Notes: generated by a model not told the origin, from the sequence alone. 60,000 nt of DNA from Antedon mediterranea (GCF_964355755.1 NC_092674.1:19620001-19680000); one strand, 5' to 3'. Positions 45,739-56,661 are shown, counted from the stretch's first letter. A program made the numbers and translations.

Positions 45739-46837
45739 TATATACAGTGTAGCATTAGTGAAATTACAGACACACATATCCATCATGTTCTCATTTTTGG
45801 CACTGATGACATTATCAAAATAAACTTGTGGATAACAATATCGAAAGATAACGAATTGAGCAATAAAATATAACAATTGGAAGAAAATTTTGCACGTAGA
45901 AGCGCGGTGCGCGCTCTTTAAAATTTGTATGACTTTGACGAAAGAGATGAACAAATTGCTTTTTAACTTTAACTGGCCATATGATAACGTCACAAGATTC
46001 GATAGGCTTAATTTTTATATAAATTCATATCTACATTTAACCAGCTCTCATAATAAGTTATAATCATCAAGGTCAACTTTAATTCTGAATAGGTGTAAGG
46101 TATTCAAATATACATTGTAGGTGAAATTACGTAACCACCGTTATTCACATTTTAAGACGTGATGACGTCTTCAAAATGAAAATATTGGCAACTCATGAGT
46201 AACATACTTGGTTGAGGTAGAATATATTACAAATTAAAAGAAAATTGATCACAGATAAGCGAGTTGCACTCTGTTGAATATGGTGGTGTATGACAAAGGA
46301 GGAAAAAACCCTATTTTAAAAATTCATGTGGCCAAATGATGACATTGTACCATTTTGTACGTCTAATGTGTATATACATTTATATCTCATTGGCTTCCAT
46401 AATAAGTTAAAACAATTGGGGGTCACCTTCCATTCTGAAGAGTTATATTCATTTTAAAAAGGCCTGATTTTTTACCATTTTTAACACTTTTGTACAATTA
46501 ATGTGCGCATTTTGTCATTTTCAACGTGCTCGTATAGCACTATTTCAAGTCAAAATGGACTCGAATTTGGTAAATGTACTATGGAAGATGAGTAGAATGC
46601 AATTTGTACAAAAAATTGTTATTTTTTACGCTTTCTATGTACGCACGTGCAAAAACGTGTTTTTGCGCAGTAATTTATTAAAACACGCAAATGGCCTAAT
46701 TCATGCTCTAAATTGATCAAAACGTAATTTTGAGCATTTTAAATTTTCAACGCGCGATTTCACGCGCATGACCCTACGTGCGCGCGCGGTTTTATTTGCT
46801 AATATTTTTACCCTTGACCTGAAGTTTACGTGTAGTG

Positions 46838-47159
46838 AATTTCATTAATATGTGACAATTAATTATGGAGATATGATTGATAATGTGATTTCACAAAATG
46901 GCGTATAAATGACGTCACGGATGAGTGATCACGCTGAAAAGCTTATTAGGACTAAGTTAAAGTATTTGAAAGACATTCTGAAATTTTGGTAATCATTGAC
47001 ATTAAACTTTTTGAGATATTTGTTACACAAAATCTGTACAGAAAGAAATTGCGAAGAAACATTTTTTTTTACAAAAACAATTGTTGAGATATTTGTTGCA
47101 CAAAATCTGTACAGAAAGAAATTGCGAAGAAACATTTTTTTTACAAAAACAATTTCTCA
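46838..47159. repeat. Spacer with a 70-bp direct duplication
   Basis: GAGATATTTGTT, CACAAAATCTGTACAGAAAG and GCGAAGAAACATTTTTTTT occur twice, from 47013 and from 47086, differing by one substitution and T-run length. No gene. Confidence 0.75.
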
Positions 47160-48439
47160 CTAGAATTTAATTCGTCACTTTGACGAATTATAGGTGATCA
47201 TTTTTATCATTTTATTGACATTAATATTTTTTAAACATGCACGTATGTTAACATACAATCAGAAAATGTTGATGTATGCCATCCTATTATACGCTTATAC
47301 TATAGTGCTGTGCCTATTATATGCCATACATTATGTACAGTATACTGTATAGTGTAGCATTGGTGAAATTACGGACACACATCATGTTCTAATTTTTCGG
47401 CACTGATGACATTATCAAAATAAACTTGTGGATAAGAATATCGAAATATAATTAATTGAGCAATACAATATAACAATTGGAAGAAAATTTGGCACGTACA
47501 AGGGCGGTGCGCGCTCTTTATAAATGGTATAACTTTGACGAAAGAGATGAAAAAACTACTTTTTAACTTCAACTGGCCATATGATAACGTCACAACATCC
47601 GATATGTTTAATTTTTATAATAATTCATATCTACATTTCACCAGCTCTAATAATAAGTTATAAACATCAATGTCAAATTTAATTCAGAAGAGCTGTAAGG
47701 TATTCAAATATACCTTGTAGGTGAAATTACCTAACCACCGTTATTTAAATTTTAAGACGTGATGACATCATCCAAATGAAAATATTGGAAACTCATAAGT
47801 AACATATTTGGTTGAGGTAGAATATATTAAAAATGTAAAGAAAATCGATCACAGATAAGCGAGTTGCGCTCTGTTGAATATGGTGGTCTATGACAAAAGG
47901 AGAAAAACCCTTATTTTAAAAATTCATGTGGCCAAATGATGACGTCATACCATTTTGTACGTCTAATGTGTATATACATTTATATCTACAATTCATTGAC
48001 TTCCATAATAAGTTTAAAAAAATTGGGGGTCACCTTCCATTCTGAAGAGTTATATTCATTTTAAAAAGGCCTTATTTTTTACCTTTTTAGCACTTTTTTT
48101 ACAATTAATGTGCGCATTTTTTCATTTTTAACGTGCTCGTAGAGCACTATTTTAAGTCGAAGTGGACTCAAATTTGGTGAATGTACTATGGAAGATGAGT
48201 AGAATGCAATTTGTACAAAAAATTGTTATTTTTTACGCTTTCTATGTACGCACGCGCAAAAACGTGTTTTTGCGCAGTAATTTTTTAAATCACGCAAATG
48301 GCCTAATTCATGCTCTAAATTGATCAAAATGTTAAGCTTTTTAAATTTTTAACGCGCGATTTCACGCGCATGAGCCTACGTGCGCGTGTGTTTTTATTTG
48401 CTAATATTTTTACCCTTGACCTGAAGTTTACGTGTAGTG
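47160..48439 (-). mobile_element. Helentron-like element D copy 2
   Basis: On the minus strand it ends with hairpin AATTCGTCA-AAG-TGACGAATT and AAATTCTAG (CTAG at 47160-47163), nearly the A-family tail. The body has a CpG-rich part (GCGCGATTTCACGCGCATGA, 48353-48372) and a conserved GTGCTCGTA(T/G)AGCAC block. Its 5' end is lost at 48439, where a LINE begins. The frame at 47369-47593 is unrelated translated sequence also present in copy 1. Confidence 0.75.
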
Positions 48440-50500
48440 TTTTGATTTGATACATTGGCTTTACTATATTGAATTGAATTTTTTACTTTTATGCCAAATG
48501 CTGCTATTAGCGCAATTACGAAAATTTTTAATAGTATTTTTACCTCTGGAAATTTTCCCCAACAATGGGCAACAAGCATTATTATTCCTATATTTAAAAA
48601 GGGCAAAAGAGATCAACCAGCACATTATAGAGGCGTATCCTTAATATCCACTTTAGGCAAGGTGTTTTTATACATTATAAGCAATAGATTAAGCAAATGG
48701 ACAGAAGAAAATGAAATATTACATCAAGAACAGGGAGGGTTTAGAAAAGATTGTCGTACTATTGATAACATATTTATTTTAGACATTGTTAACAAATATC
48801 TCTAAAAAAAAACGAGGAACTGTGTAAATGGCGTTTATAGATTTAAAACGCGCTTTCGATTCTATAGACACGATTTCCTTATAAGTAAACTAAGAAAATC
48901 TGGTATAAAAGGTAAAATAATCAAAGTTATAAAAACAATGTATAGTAAATTGAAAGGGCATGTAAAGGTTGGCAACAAAATTGGAGAATCCTTTAAATGT
49001 GAAGTAGGAATACAACAAGGGTCACCTTTATCTTCATTATTATTTAATATTTTTATTTTTATTAATGATATAACTGAGTTATTACATACTGCTGAAAATC
49101 GAAACAAAATAAAAATTGATAACATAAATATTAATCATCTACTGTATGCAGATGATCTAGTTTTAATCAGTGATACAGTGTACTCATTACAAGATCTTTT
49201 AAATAAACTAGCATATTATTGTAATAGGTGGGGATTGGTAGTTAACATTGACAAAAGTAAAATAATAGTATTTAAAAAAAATGGAAAACTTAAGAACTAC
49301 GAAAAGTGGAATTATCTTGGTAAAGAAATTGAAATAGTAAAATCTCTTAAATATCTTGGAGTCACTTTCGATTGTTCAGGAAATTGGGAAAAGGCTAGAG
49401 AACAAAATAATACACAGGCTAATAAAGCACTTTTCTCACTCAAGAATATAATATATCAGAAATATGGACATCTACCAGTGAATATTTGGAACTACTTATT
49501 TGATGTTAAAATAAACCCAATTATACTGTATGGTAGTGAAATATGGGGAAAACTAAACAACAAAAAAATTGATGATATTCAAAATAATTTCTGTAGATAT
49601 GTTTTAGGGGTCGGGAAATCAGCCACAAATGTTTCAATTAGAGGAGAATGTGGACGATTCTCTTTATCAATTGAAAGTGTACTCAATGTTATCCGTTATT
49701 GGGTAAGACTAGTAAATATGAATGAGGACAAATATGCGAAGAAATGTTATAAATCTCAATGTCATAAAGCGCAAAATAATAGTAATTGTTGGGTAAGCGA
49801 TATAAAACATATGTTATGCTCTATTGGTCATGGAAACATATGGTTTTCACAAAATAATGTCCTTGATAATTTTTTTTATATAGTTAATAAAATAAAAGAA
49901 AGGCTAACCGATATGGAACGCCAATCCTTTCTTGAAAGCATAAATATTTCTTCAAAATTAAGATACTATAAAATGTTCAAAAACAATTTCGGAGTAGATG
50001 GATAGTTACAACAGACCCTTGACACTAGATATAAGCGAGCTGTAAGTCAACAACTAAGACTGGGCACACTTCAACAAGAGGTAGAAAGGGGAAGATGGAA
50101 AAGAATAGAGCGCAGCAATAGGTTATGTAAAATATGTAATATAAATGAAGTTGAAGATGAATATCATTTTGTTACAGTTTGCTCTCGTTACAAGGAAATC
50201 AGAAAAAAAATCTTTATTTTTTGGAAATCCAAATACTTTTAAATTCTGCCGTTTAATGTCATCACAGGATCCAATAATTATTGACAATCTATCTAAATAT
50301 ATTTATCATGCTTATAAGTTAAGATATATGTTTTGCTTAGAGAACGAAATTAATTAATTCATTTATCTTGTGACCATAAATTGCTTTATTTTTCAATGAA
50401 ATTATTATTATATTATATATTTTGTTAATTATTAGGGGCCAGAGGCCTAAAGTAAATAAAGTCAGGCGATAAGCCTGAATGAATGAATGAATGAATGAAT
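48440..50500 (+). mobile_element. 5'-truncated LINE with (GAAT)n tail
   Basis: Plus-strand LINE: RT coding 48491-50357 with several lesions, 3' UTR with GGGGCCAGAGGCCTAAAGTA and TCAGGCGATAAGCCTGAATG, and a terminal (GAAT)n at 50477-50500. A short tandem-repeat tail in place of poly(A) is common in CR1/L2/I-type LINEs. It lies in the putative first intron of the EGF gene. Confidence 0.85.
48491..50357 (+). pseudogene. Reverse transcriptase pseudogene
   Basis: First block (48491-48805): PIFKKGKRDQPAHYRGVSLI and GGFRKDCRTIDNIFIL, RT motifs 1-2. After a frameshift near 48805 come MAFIDLKRAFDSID (catalytic Asp block A, about 48830-48870) and a second lesion. The 48938-50005 frame then has GIQQGSPLSS, YADD (70-73), SLKYLGVTF and WNYLFDVKINPIILYGSEIW. 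An in-frame TAG at 50003 interrupts GVDG-LQQTLDTRYKRAVSQQL; the same frame then gives RLCKICNINEVEDEYHFVTV then C, a C-x2-C-x9-H-x4-C zinc-binding motif. A frameshift at the A-run near 50207 leads to the last 40 residues, ending 50357. At least three disabling changes. Confidence 0.9.
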
Positions 50501-50738
50501 ATTCATTACATTAACGGATGAATTTGTGCTTTGAGAATCGTTTTCATGAATTCTGTCTAATCCATCATTGAAAGTATTTCTGTAGATACTGTGAGTTTTC
50601 CCAATCACAACTGGTATTCATTTACATACAGTAGGCTATGTTTATACACTATACTATTATATTAACATTAAGGTACAGGTATTTGAAATCTGAATTATAT
50701 AGCAATTTGATAGATTAATGTTTTTCTTCATTTTTTAG
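50501..50738. other. Intron sequence before the first EGF exon
   Basis: No gene. It ends in TTTTTCTTCATTTTTTAG, a pyrimidine tract and splice acceptor. Confidence 0.6.
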
Positions 50739-50864
50739 GCAATGATCCTTGTACTTCAAATTCTTGTGGTGACCATGGAACCTGTTCTGCCATCCAAAGT
50801 ACTGATTCATGCTTAATAGATTGCACATGTGACGCTTGCTACTCGGGCTGTGTTTGTGAAACAT
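50739..50864 (+). CDS. EGF-like exon 1 (divergent)
   Basis: 126-nt phase 1-1 exon, acceptor TTTTTTAG and donor GTATGT. It encodes NDPCTSNSCGDHGTCSAIQS then TDSCLIDCTCDACYSGCVCE. Compared with the repeated exons it has a longer C3-C4 loop and a ninth cysteine (CYSGCVC). EGF-like modules are extracellular, disulfide-bonded protein-binding or spacer units. It is the most upstream module seen. Confidence 0.8.
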
Positions 50865-51471
50865 GTATGTATACTCATATCATATGTATCAATATCATAT
50901 GTAAACCAAATATAAAAATATTAACCGTTGTTTCTCTACCGTTTTCATATTTTGCATATTATTCGGTGCAAAACAGATTAGTACTGGTTTAACGATGATA
51001 ATAAATTTAATACACCAAGAAAGTAAAAAACCTGTTGGAAGACCAAAGAAAATATGAATAAAAATGTGATACAGAATGACTTGAAAACAGTATTAAATTA
51101 CACTGGCCCACATAAGACATTCCCGGGCCCACGACCGGAATAAACGCACAAACTAGTAGACTGCGCTATGTCTAATGATGATGAAGCGTGTTAATATATA
51201 AATACATTTACATAGGCCTTTATTTATACCTAGTTTCTTTTTTTCTTAAATTTTCCAAAGGACCTCCTTGGAAACAGGTCTGTTGAGGAATTTTATTATC
51301 CTTGGCATCTTTTGTTCAGTTTGTGTTTTTGTTCTCTTCTGATTTTTCAGAATTGTAAAATGTTCTGTTGTTTCTCAACATTTTATACACCTTCAATTGT
51401 CATGTTCTGTGATTTTATACGTTTTTGATGCCGAAATCAATCAATTATTGCAAAACCTATTTTTTTTCCAG
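50865..51471. other. Intron between EGF exons 1 and 2
   Basis: 607 bp without other features. The 123-codon frame starting at 51397 is a shadow overlapping EGF exon 2 in the wrong frame. Confidence 0.6.
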
Positions 51472-51591
51472 ACACTAGTCCATGTTCATCAAACCCTTGT
51501 GCTACTGGTGTGTGTGTTCCCATTCCAGCACAATGTACTTATATTTGTCTACCATGTCCTTTGTGCTTATCTGGACCAACATGTAATATTT
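51472..51591 (+). CDS. EGF-like exon 2 (divergent)
   Basis: 120-nt phase 1-1 exon, acceptor TTTTTTTCCAG, donor GTAAGT. TSPCSSNPCATGVCVPIPAQ then CTYICLPCPLCLSGPTCNI: eight cysteines, with C-x2-C where the other modules have C-x-C. It joins the next exon through a TAT (Tyr) codon. Confidence 0.8.
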
Positions 51592-51836
51592 GTAAGTTAT
51601 CAAATTTTATTATTTTTAAAAACACAGAATTTGCTTATATTGAGTCAGACATGTAAGTTTACTGACTTAACAGTCTTTCAATCCGATGAAAACAGTTTGA
51701 CATCAAAGCCAAATAGGTCAACAGGCAATAGTTATGCTTCAGATAATTTACTGCCAATATCCAGATAACTTACTGCCAATAACCAGATAGTCAATCTCAA
51801 TAAAGTAGCTATTCCAGTAATTTGTTTGTTTTTTAG

Positions 51837-51950
51837 ATAATGATCCCTGCACTTCAAATCCTTGTGGCACCAATGGAGACTGCAATTCTTATCAATGCTC
51901 ATTTACTTGTGGATGTGCTCCTTGTTACTCTGGTGCTGCTTGTCAGACAG
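51837..51950 (+). pseudogene. EGF-like exon 3, splice donor lost
   Basis: First of the near-identical series: NDPCTSNPCGTNGDCNSYQC then SFTCGCAPCYSGAACQT. The acceptor TTTTTTAG is intact. At the 3' side, where the others read CAGACATGTAAGTTTACT, this one reads CAGACAGAGTTTACT: TGTA is replaced by G, so no GT donor exists. Read-through meets TGA after about 17 codons. Skipping the exon would keep the frame, because it is phase 1-1. Confidence 0.75.
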
Positions 51951-52111
51951 AGTTTACTGACTTAACAGTCCTTCAATTCCATTTGAAAACAGTTTGACAT
52001 CAAAGCCAAATAGGTCAACAGACAATAGTTACGCTTCAGATAAATTACTGCTAATAACCAGATAGTCAATCTCAATTAAGTAGCTATTCCAGTAATTTGT
52101 TTGTTTTTTAG
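51951..52111. repeat. Repeat intron, typical unit
   Basis: Each repeated exon is followed by an about 164-bp intron with the same landmarks: TTTACTGACTTAACGGTC, CAATTCCATTTGAAAACAG, AATAGTTACGCTTCAGATAA, AACCAGATAGTCAATCTCAA, and TAATTTGTTTGTTTTTTAG as branch/acceptor region. Intron and exon were duplicated together as a unit of about 278 bp, 19 times between 51837 and 57218. Confidence 0.9.
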
Positions 52112-52225
52112 ATGATGATCCCTGCACTTCAAATCCTTGTGGCACCAATGGAGACTGCAATTCTGATCAATGCTCATTTACTTGTGCATGTGATCCTTGT
52201 TACTCTGGTGCTGCTTGTCAGACAT
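52112..52225 (+). CDS. EGF-like exon 4
   Basis: 114 nt, phase 1-1. DDPCTSNPCGTNGDCNSDQC then SFTCACDPCYSGAACQT. The cysteine pattern C-x4-C-x5-C-x4-C-x3-C-x-C-x2-C-x5-C adds two cysteines to the usual six of EGF. Donor GTAAGT. This is the reference module; below, CACDP and CGCAP name the two variants of the C-terminal half. Confidence 0.88.
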
Positions 52226-52389
52226 GTAAGTTTACTGACTTAACGGTCCTTCAATTCCATTTGAAAACCATTTAACATCAAAGCCAAATAAGTCAACAGA
52301 CAATAGTTACGCTTCAGATAATTCACTGCCAATAACCAGATAGTCAATCTCAATTAAGTAACTATTCCAGTAATTTGTTTGTTTTTTAG

Positions 52390-52503
52390 ATGATGATCCC
52401 TGTACTTCAAATCCTTGTGGCACCAATGGAGACTGCAATTCTGATCAATGCTCATTTACTTGTGGATGTGCTCCTTGTTACTCTGGTACTGCTTGTCAGA
52501 CAT
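52390..52503 (+). CDS. EGF-like exon 5
   Basis: GTNGDC N-terminal half, CGCAP variant, with YSGTACQT (Thr for Ala). The CGCAP form keeps all eight cysteines. Donor GTAAGT. Sequence twin of exon 20. Confidence 0.88.
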
Positions 52504-52668
52504 GTAAGTTTACTGACTTAACAGTCCTTCAATTCCATTTGAAAACAGTTTAACATCAAAGCCAAATAAGTCAACAGACAATAGTTACGCTTCAGATAAC
52601 TTACTGCCAATAACCAGATAGTCAATCTCAATTAAGTAGATATTCCAGTAATTTGTTTGTTTTTTTAG

Positions 52669-52782
52669 ATGATGATCCCTGCACTTCAAATCCTTGTGGC
52701 GCCAATGGAGACTGCAGTTCTGATCAATGCTCATTTACTTGTGCATGTGATCCTTGTTACTCTGGAGCTGCTTGTCAGACAT
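52669..52782 (+). CDS. EGF-like exon 6, GC donor
   Basis: GANGDCSSDQC half with CACDP variant. The donor reads ACAT|GCAAGT, a GC donor in an otherwise strong context, which is the tolerated non-canonical class. Starts the first 962-bp higher-order unit. Confidence 0.85.
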
Positions 52783-52946
52783 GCAAGTTTACTGACTTAA
52801 CAGTCTTTCAATTCCATTTGAAAACAGTTTGACATAAGTGCCAAATAACTCAACAGACAATAGTTACGCTTCAGATAATTCACTGCCACTAACCAGATAG
52901 TCAATCTCAATTAAGTAGCTATTTCAGTAATTTGTTTGTTTTTTAG

Positions 52947-53060
52947 ATGATGATCCTTGCACTTCAAATCCCTGTGGCGCCAATGGAGACTGCAATTCTG
53001 ATCAATGCTCATTTACTTGTGCATGTGATCCTTGTTACTCTGGTGCTGCTTGTCAGACAT
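52947..53060 (+). CDS. EGF-like exon 7
   Basis: GANGDCNSDQC with CACDP variant, GTAAGT donor. The intron after it is longer (286 bp) because its first part is duplicated, with a second CATGTAAGTTTACTGAC at about 53180. Confidence 0.88.
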
Positions 53061-53346
53061 GTAAGTTTACTGACTTAACGGTCTTTCAATTCCATTTGAA
53101 AACAGTTTGACATAAATGCCAAATAACTCAACAGACAGTAGTTACGCTTCAGATAATTCACTGCCACTAACCAGATAGTCATGTAAGTTTACTGACTTAA
53201 CGGTCTTTCAATTCCATTTGAAAACAGTTTGACATCAAAGCCAAATAAGTCAACAAACAATAGTTACGCTTCAGATAAATTACTGCTAATAACCAGATAG
53301 TCAATCTCAATTAAGTAGCTATTTCAGTAATTTGTTTGTTTTTTAG

Positions 53347-53460
53347 ATGATGATCCTTGCACTTCAAATCCCTGTGGCGCCAATGGAGACTGCAATTCTG
53401 ATCAATGCTCATTTACTTGTGCATGTGATCCTTGTTACTCTGGAGCTGCTTGTCAGACAT
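53347..53460 (+). CDS. EGF-like exon 8
   Basis: GANGDCNSDQC with CACDP variant (TCTGGAGCT codons), GTAAGT donor. Its intron carries the CAAAATACTGTAGGTCAAC variant. Confidence 0.88.
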
Positions 53461-53630
53461 GTAAGTTTACTGACTTAATGGTCTTTCAATTCCATTTGAA
53501 AACAGTTTGACATCAAAGCAAAATACTGTAGGTCAACAGACAATAGTTACGCTTCAGATAAATTACTGCTAATAACCAGATAGTCAATCTCAATTAAGTA
53601 GATATTCCAGTAATTTGTTTGTTTTTTTAG

Positions 53631-53744
53631 ATGATGATCCCTGCACTTCAAATCCTTGTGGCGCCAATGGAGACTGCAGTTCTGATCAATGCTCATTTAC
53701 TTGTGCATGTGATCCTTGTTACTCTGGAGCTGCTTGTCAGACAT
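53631..53744 (+). CDS. EGF-like exon 9, GC donor
   Basis: Copy of exon 6 exactly 962 bp downstream, including the GCAAGT donor. First exon of the second higher-order unit. Confidence 0.85.
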
Positions 53745-53908
53745 GCAAGTTTACTGACTTAACAGTCTTTCAATTCCATTTGAAAACAGTTTGACATAAA
53801 TGCCAAATAACTCAACAGACAATAGTTACGCTTCAGATAATTCACTGCCACTAACCAGATAGTCAATCTCAATTAAGTAGCTATTTCAGTAATTTGTTTG
53901 TTTTTTAG

Positions 53909-54022
53909 ATGATGATCCTTGCACTTCAAATCCCTGTGGCGCCAATGGAGACTGCAATTCTGATCAATGCTCATTTACTTGTGCATGTGATCCTTGTTAC
54001 TCTGGTGCTGCTTGTCAGACAT
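53909..54022 (+). CDS. EGF-like exon 10
   Basis: Copy of exon 7 at +962, followed by the same lengthened intron with a decoy CATGTAAGT at about 54143. Confidence 0.88.
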
Positions 54023-54308
54023 GTAAGTTTACTGACTTAACGGTCTTTCAATTCCATTTGAAAACAGTTTGACATAAATGCCAAATAACTCAACAGACAG
54101 TAGTTACGCTTCAGATAATTCACTGCCACTAACCAGATAGTCATGTAAGTTTACTGACTTAACGGTCTTTCAATTCCATTTGAAAACAGTTTGACATCAA
54201 AGCCAAATAAGTCAACAAACAATAGTTACGCTTCAGATAAATTACTGCTAATAACCAGATAGTCAATCTCAATTAAGTAGCTATTTCAGTAATTTGTTTG
54301 TTTTTTAG

Positions 54309-54422
54309 ATGATGATCCTTGCACTTCAAATCCCTGTGGCGCCAATGGAGACTGCAATTCTGATCAATGCTCATTTACTTGTGCATGTGATCCTTGTTAC
54401 TCTGGAGCTGCTTGTCAGACAT
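54309..54422 (+). CDS. EGF-like exon 11
   Basis: Copy of exon 8 at +962. Closes the second higher-order unit. Confidence 0.88.
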
Positions 54423-54591
54423 GTAAGTTTACTGACTTAATGGTCTTTCAATTCCATTTGAAAACAGTTTGACATCAAAGCAAAATACTGTAGGTCAACA
54501 GACAATAGTTACGCTTCAGATAAATTACTGCTAATAACCAGATAGTCAATCTCAATTAAGTAGCTATTCCAGTAATTGGTTTGTTTTTTAG

Positions 54592-54705
54592 ATGATGATC
54601 CCTGCACTTCAAATCCTTGTGGCACCAATGGAGACTGCAATTCTGATCAATGCTCATTTACTTGTGGATGTGCTCCTTGTTACTCTGGTGCTGCTTGTCA
54701 GACAT
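54592..54705 (+). CDS. EGF-like exon 12
   Basis: GTNGDCNSDQC with CGCAP variant, YSGAACQT. The intron before it has TAATTGGTTTG in place of TAATTTGTTTG, a mark shared with exon 16. Confidence 0.88.
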
Positions 54706-54869
54706 GTAAGTTTACTGACTTAACGGTCCTTCAATTCCATTTGAAAACAGTTTAACATCAAAGCCAAATAAGTCAACAGACAATAGTTACGCTTCAGATA
54801 ACTTACTGCCAATAACCAGATAGTCAATCTCAATTAAGTAGATATTCCAGTAATTTGTTTGTTTTTTAG

Positions 54870-54983
54870 ATGATGATCCCTGCACTTCAAATCCTTGTGG
54901 CGCCAATGGAGACTGTAGTTCTGATCAATGCTCATTTACTTGTGCATGTGATCCTTGTTACTCTGGAGCTGCTTGTCAGACAT
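54870..54983 (+). CDS. EGF-like exon 13
   Basis: GANGDCSSDQC with CACDP variant, like exons 6 and 9 but with a GTAAGT donor. A synonymous TGT replaces TGC in GDC. Confidence 0.88.
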
Positions 54984-55147
54984 GTAAGTTTACTGACTTA
55001 ACAGTCTTTCAATTCCATTTGAAAACAGTTTGACATAAATGCCAAATAACTTAACTGGCAATAGTTACGCTTCAGATAATTCACTGCCACTAACCAGATA
55101 GTCAATCTCAATTAAGTAGCTATTTCAGTAATTTGTTTGTTTTTTAG

Positions 55148-55261
55148 ATGATGATCCTTGCACTTCAAATCCCTGTGGCGCCAATGGAGACTGCAATTCT
55201 GATCAATGCTCATTTACTTGTGCATGTGATCCTTGTTACTCTGGTGCTGCTTGTCAGACAT
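55148..55261 (+). CDS. EGF-like exon 14
   Basis: GANGDCNSDQC with CACDP variant. Donor GTAAGT. Confidence 0.88.
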
Positions 55262-55425
55262 GTAAGTTTACTGACTTAACGGTCTTTCAATTCCATTTGA
55301 AAACAGTTTGACATCCAAGCCAAATAAGTCAACAGACAATAGTTACGCTTCAGATAATTCACTGCTAATAACCAGATAGTCAATCTCAATTAAGTAGCTA
55401 TTTCAGTAATTTGTTTGTTTTTTAG

Positions 55426-55539
55426 ATGATGATCCTTGCACTTCAAATCCCTGTGGCGCCAATGGAGACTGCAATTCTGATCAATGCTCATTTACTTGTG
55501 CATGTGATCCTTGTTACTCTGGAGCTGCTTGTCAGACAT
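55426..55539 (+). CDS. EGF-like exon 15
   Basis: GANGDCNSDQC with CACDP variant; intron with the ACTTAATGGTC and TACTGTAGGTC marks also seen after exons 8 and 11. Confidence 0.88.
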
Positions 55540-55708
55540 GTAAGTTTACTGACTTAATGGTCTTTCAATTCCATTTGAAAACAGTTTGACATCAAAGCCA
55601 AATACTGTAGGTCAACAGACAATAGTTACGCTTCAGATAAATTACTGCTAATAACCAGATAGTTAATCTCAATTAAGTAGCTATTCCAGTAATTGGTTTG
55701 TTTTTTAG

Positions 55709-55822
55709 ATGATGATCCCTGCACTTCAAATCCTTGTGGCACCAATGGAGACTGCAATTCTGATCAATGCTCATTTACTTGTGGATGTGCTCCTTGTTAC
55801 TCTGGTGCTGCTTGTCAGACAT
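55709..55822 (+). CDS. EGF-like exon 16
   Basis: GTNGDCNSDQC with CGCAP variant. Copy of exon 12 at +1117, the first exon of a second type of higher-order unit (four exons). Confidence 0.88.
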
Positions 55823-55986
55823 GTAAGTTTACTGACTTAACAGTCCTTCAATTCCATTTGAAAACAGTTTAACATCAAAGCCAAATAAGTCAACAGACAA
55901 TAGTTACGCTTCAGATAACTTACTGCCAATAACCAGATAGTCAATCTCAATTAAGTAGATATTCCAGTAATTTGTTTGTTTTTTAG

Positions 55987-56100
55987 ATGATGATCCCTGC
56001 ACTTCAAATCCTTGTGGCGCCAATGGAGACTGCAGTTCTGATCAATGCTCATTTACTTGTGCATGTGATCCTTGTTACTCTGGAGCTGCTTGTCAGACAT
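55987..56100 (+). CDS. EGF-like exon 17
   Basis: GANGDCSSDQC with CACDP variant. Copy of exon 13 at +1117. Confidence 0.88.
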
Positions 56101-56264
56101 GTAAGTTTACTGACTTAACGGTCTTTCAATTCCATTTGAAAACAGTTTGACATCAAAGCCAAATAAGTCAACAGACAATAGTTACGCTTCAGATAATTCA
56201 CTGCTAATAACCAGATAGTCAATCTCAATTAAGTAGCTATTTCAGTAATTTGTTTGTTTTTTAG

Positions 56265-56378
56265 ATGATGATCCTTGCACTTCAAATCCCTGTGGCGCCA
56301 ATGGAGACTGCAATTCTGATCAATGCTCATTTACTTGTGCATGTGATCCTTGTTACTCTGGTGCTGCTTGTCAGACAT
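56265..56378 (+). CDS. EGF-like exon 18
   Basis: GANGDCNSDQC with CACDP variant. Copy of exon 14 at +1117. Confidence 0.88.
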
Positions 56379-56547
56379 GTAAGTTTACTGACTTAACGGT
56401 CTTTCAATTCCATTTGAAAACAGTTTGACATCAAAGCCAAATACTGTAGGTCAACAGACAATATTTATGCTTCAGATAATTCACTGCCAATAACCAGATA
56501 GTCAATCTCAATTAAGTAGCTATTTCAGTAATTTGTTTGTTTTTTAG

Positions 56548-56661
56548 ATGATGATCCTTGCACTTCAAATCCTTGTGGCGCCAATGGAGACTGCAATTCT
56601 GATCAATGCTCATTTACTTGTGCATGTGATCCTTGTTACTCTGGTGCTGCTTGTCAGACAT
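56548..56661 (+). CDS. EGF-like exon 19
   Basis: GANGDCNSDQC with CACDP variant, preceded by an intron with AATATTTATGCTTCAG. Here the 1117-bp register shifts to 1122. Confidence 0.88.

Larger units (their letters stand above)
44087..46837 (-). mobile_element. Element D copy 1, split by a LINE
   Basis: Matches D copy 2 (47160-48439) on both sides of a LINE at 44261-45738: GGTGATCATTTTTATCATTT on the left and CATTAGTGAAATTACAGACA onward on the right. The 3' hairpin is only half kept (TCACTTTGACGAATTATAGG) and the terminal CTAG is missing, so this copy is 3'-damaged. The right limit is where similarity with copy 2 stops; it may extend a further 100 bp. Confidence 0.7.

Noticed and set aside
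51397-51768. 123-codon frame across EGF exon 2
   Set aside because: Wrong frame relative to the cysteine pattern and splice phases of exon 2; it is a shadow.
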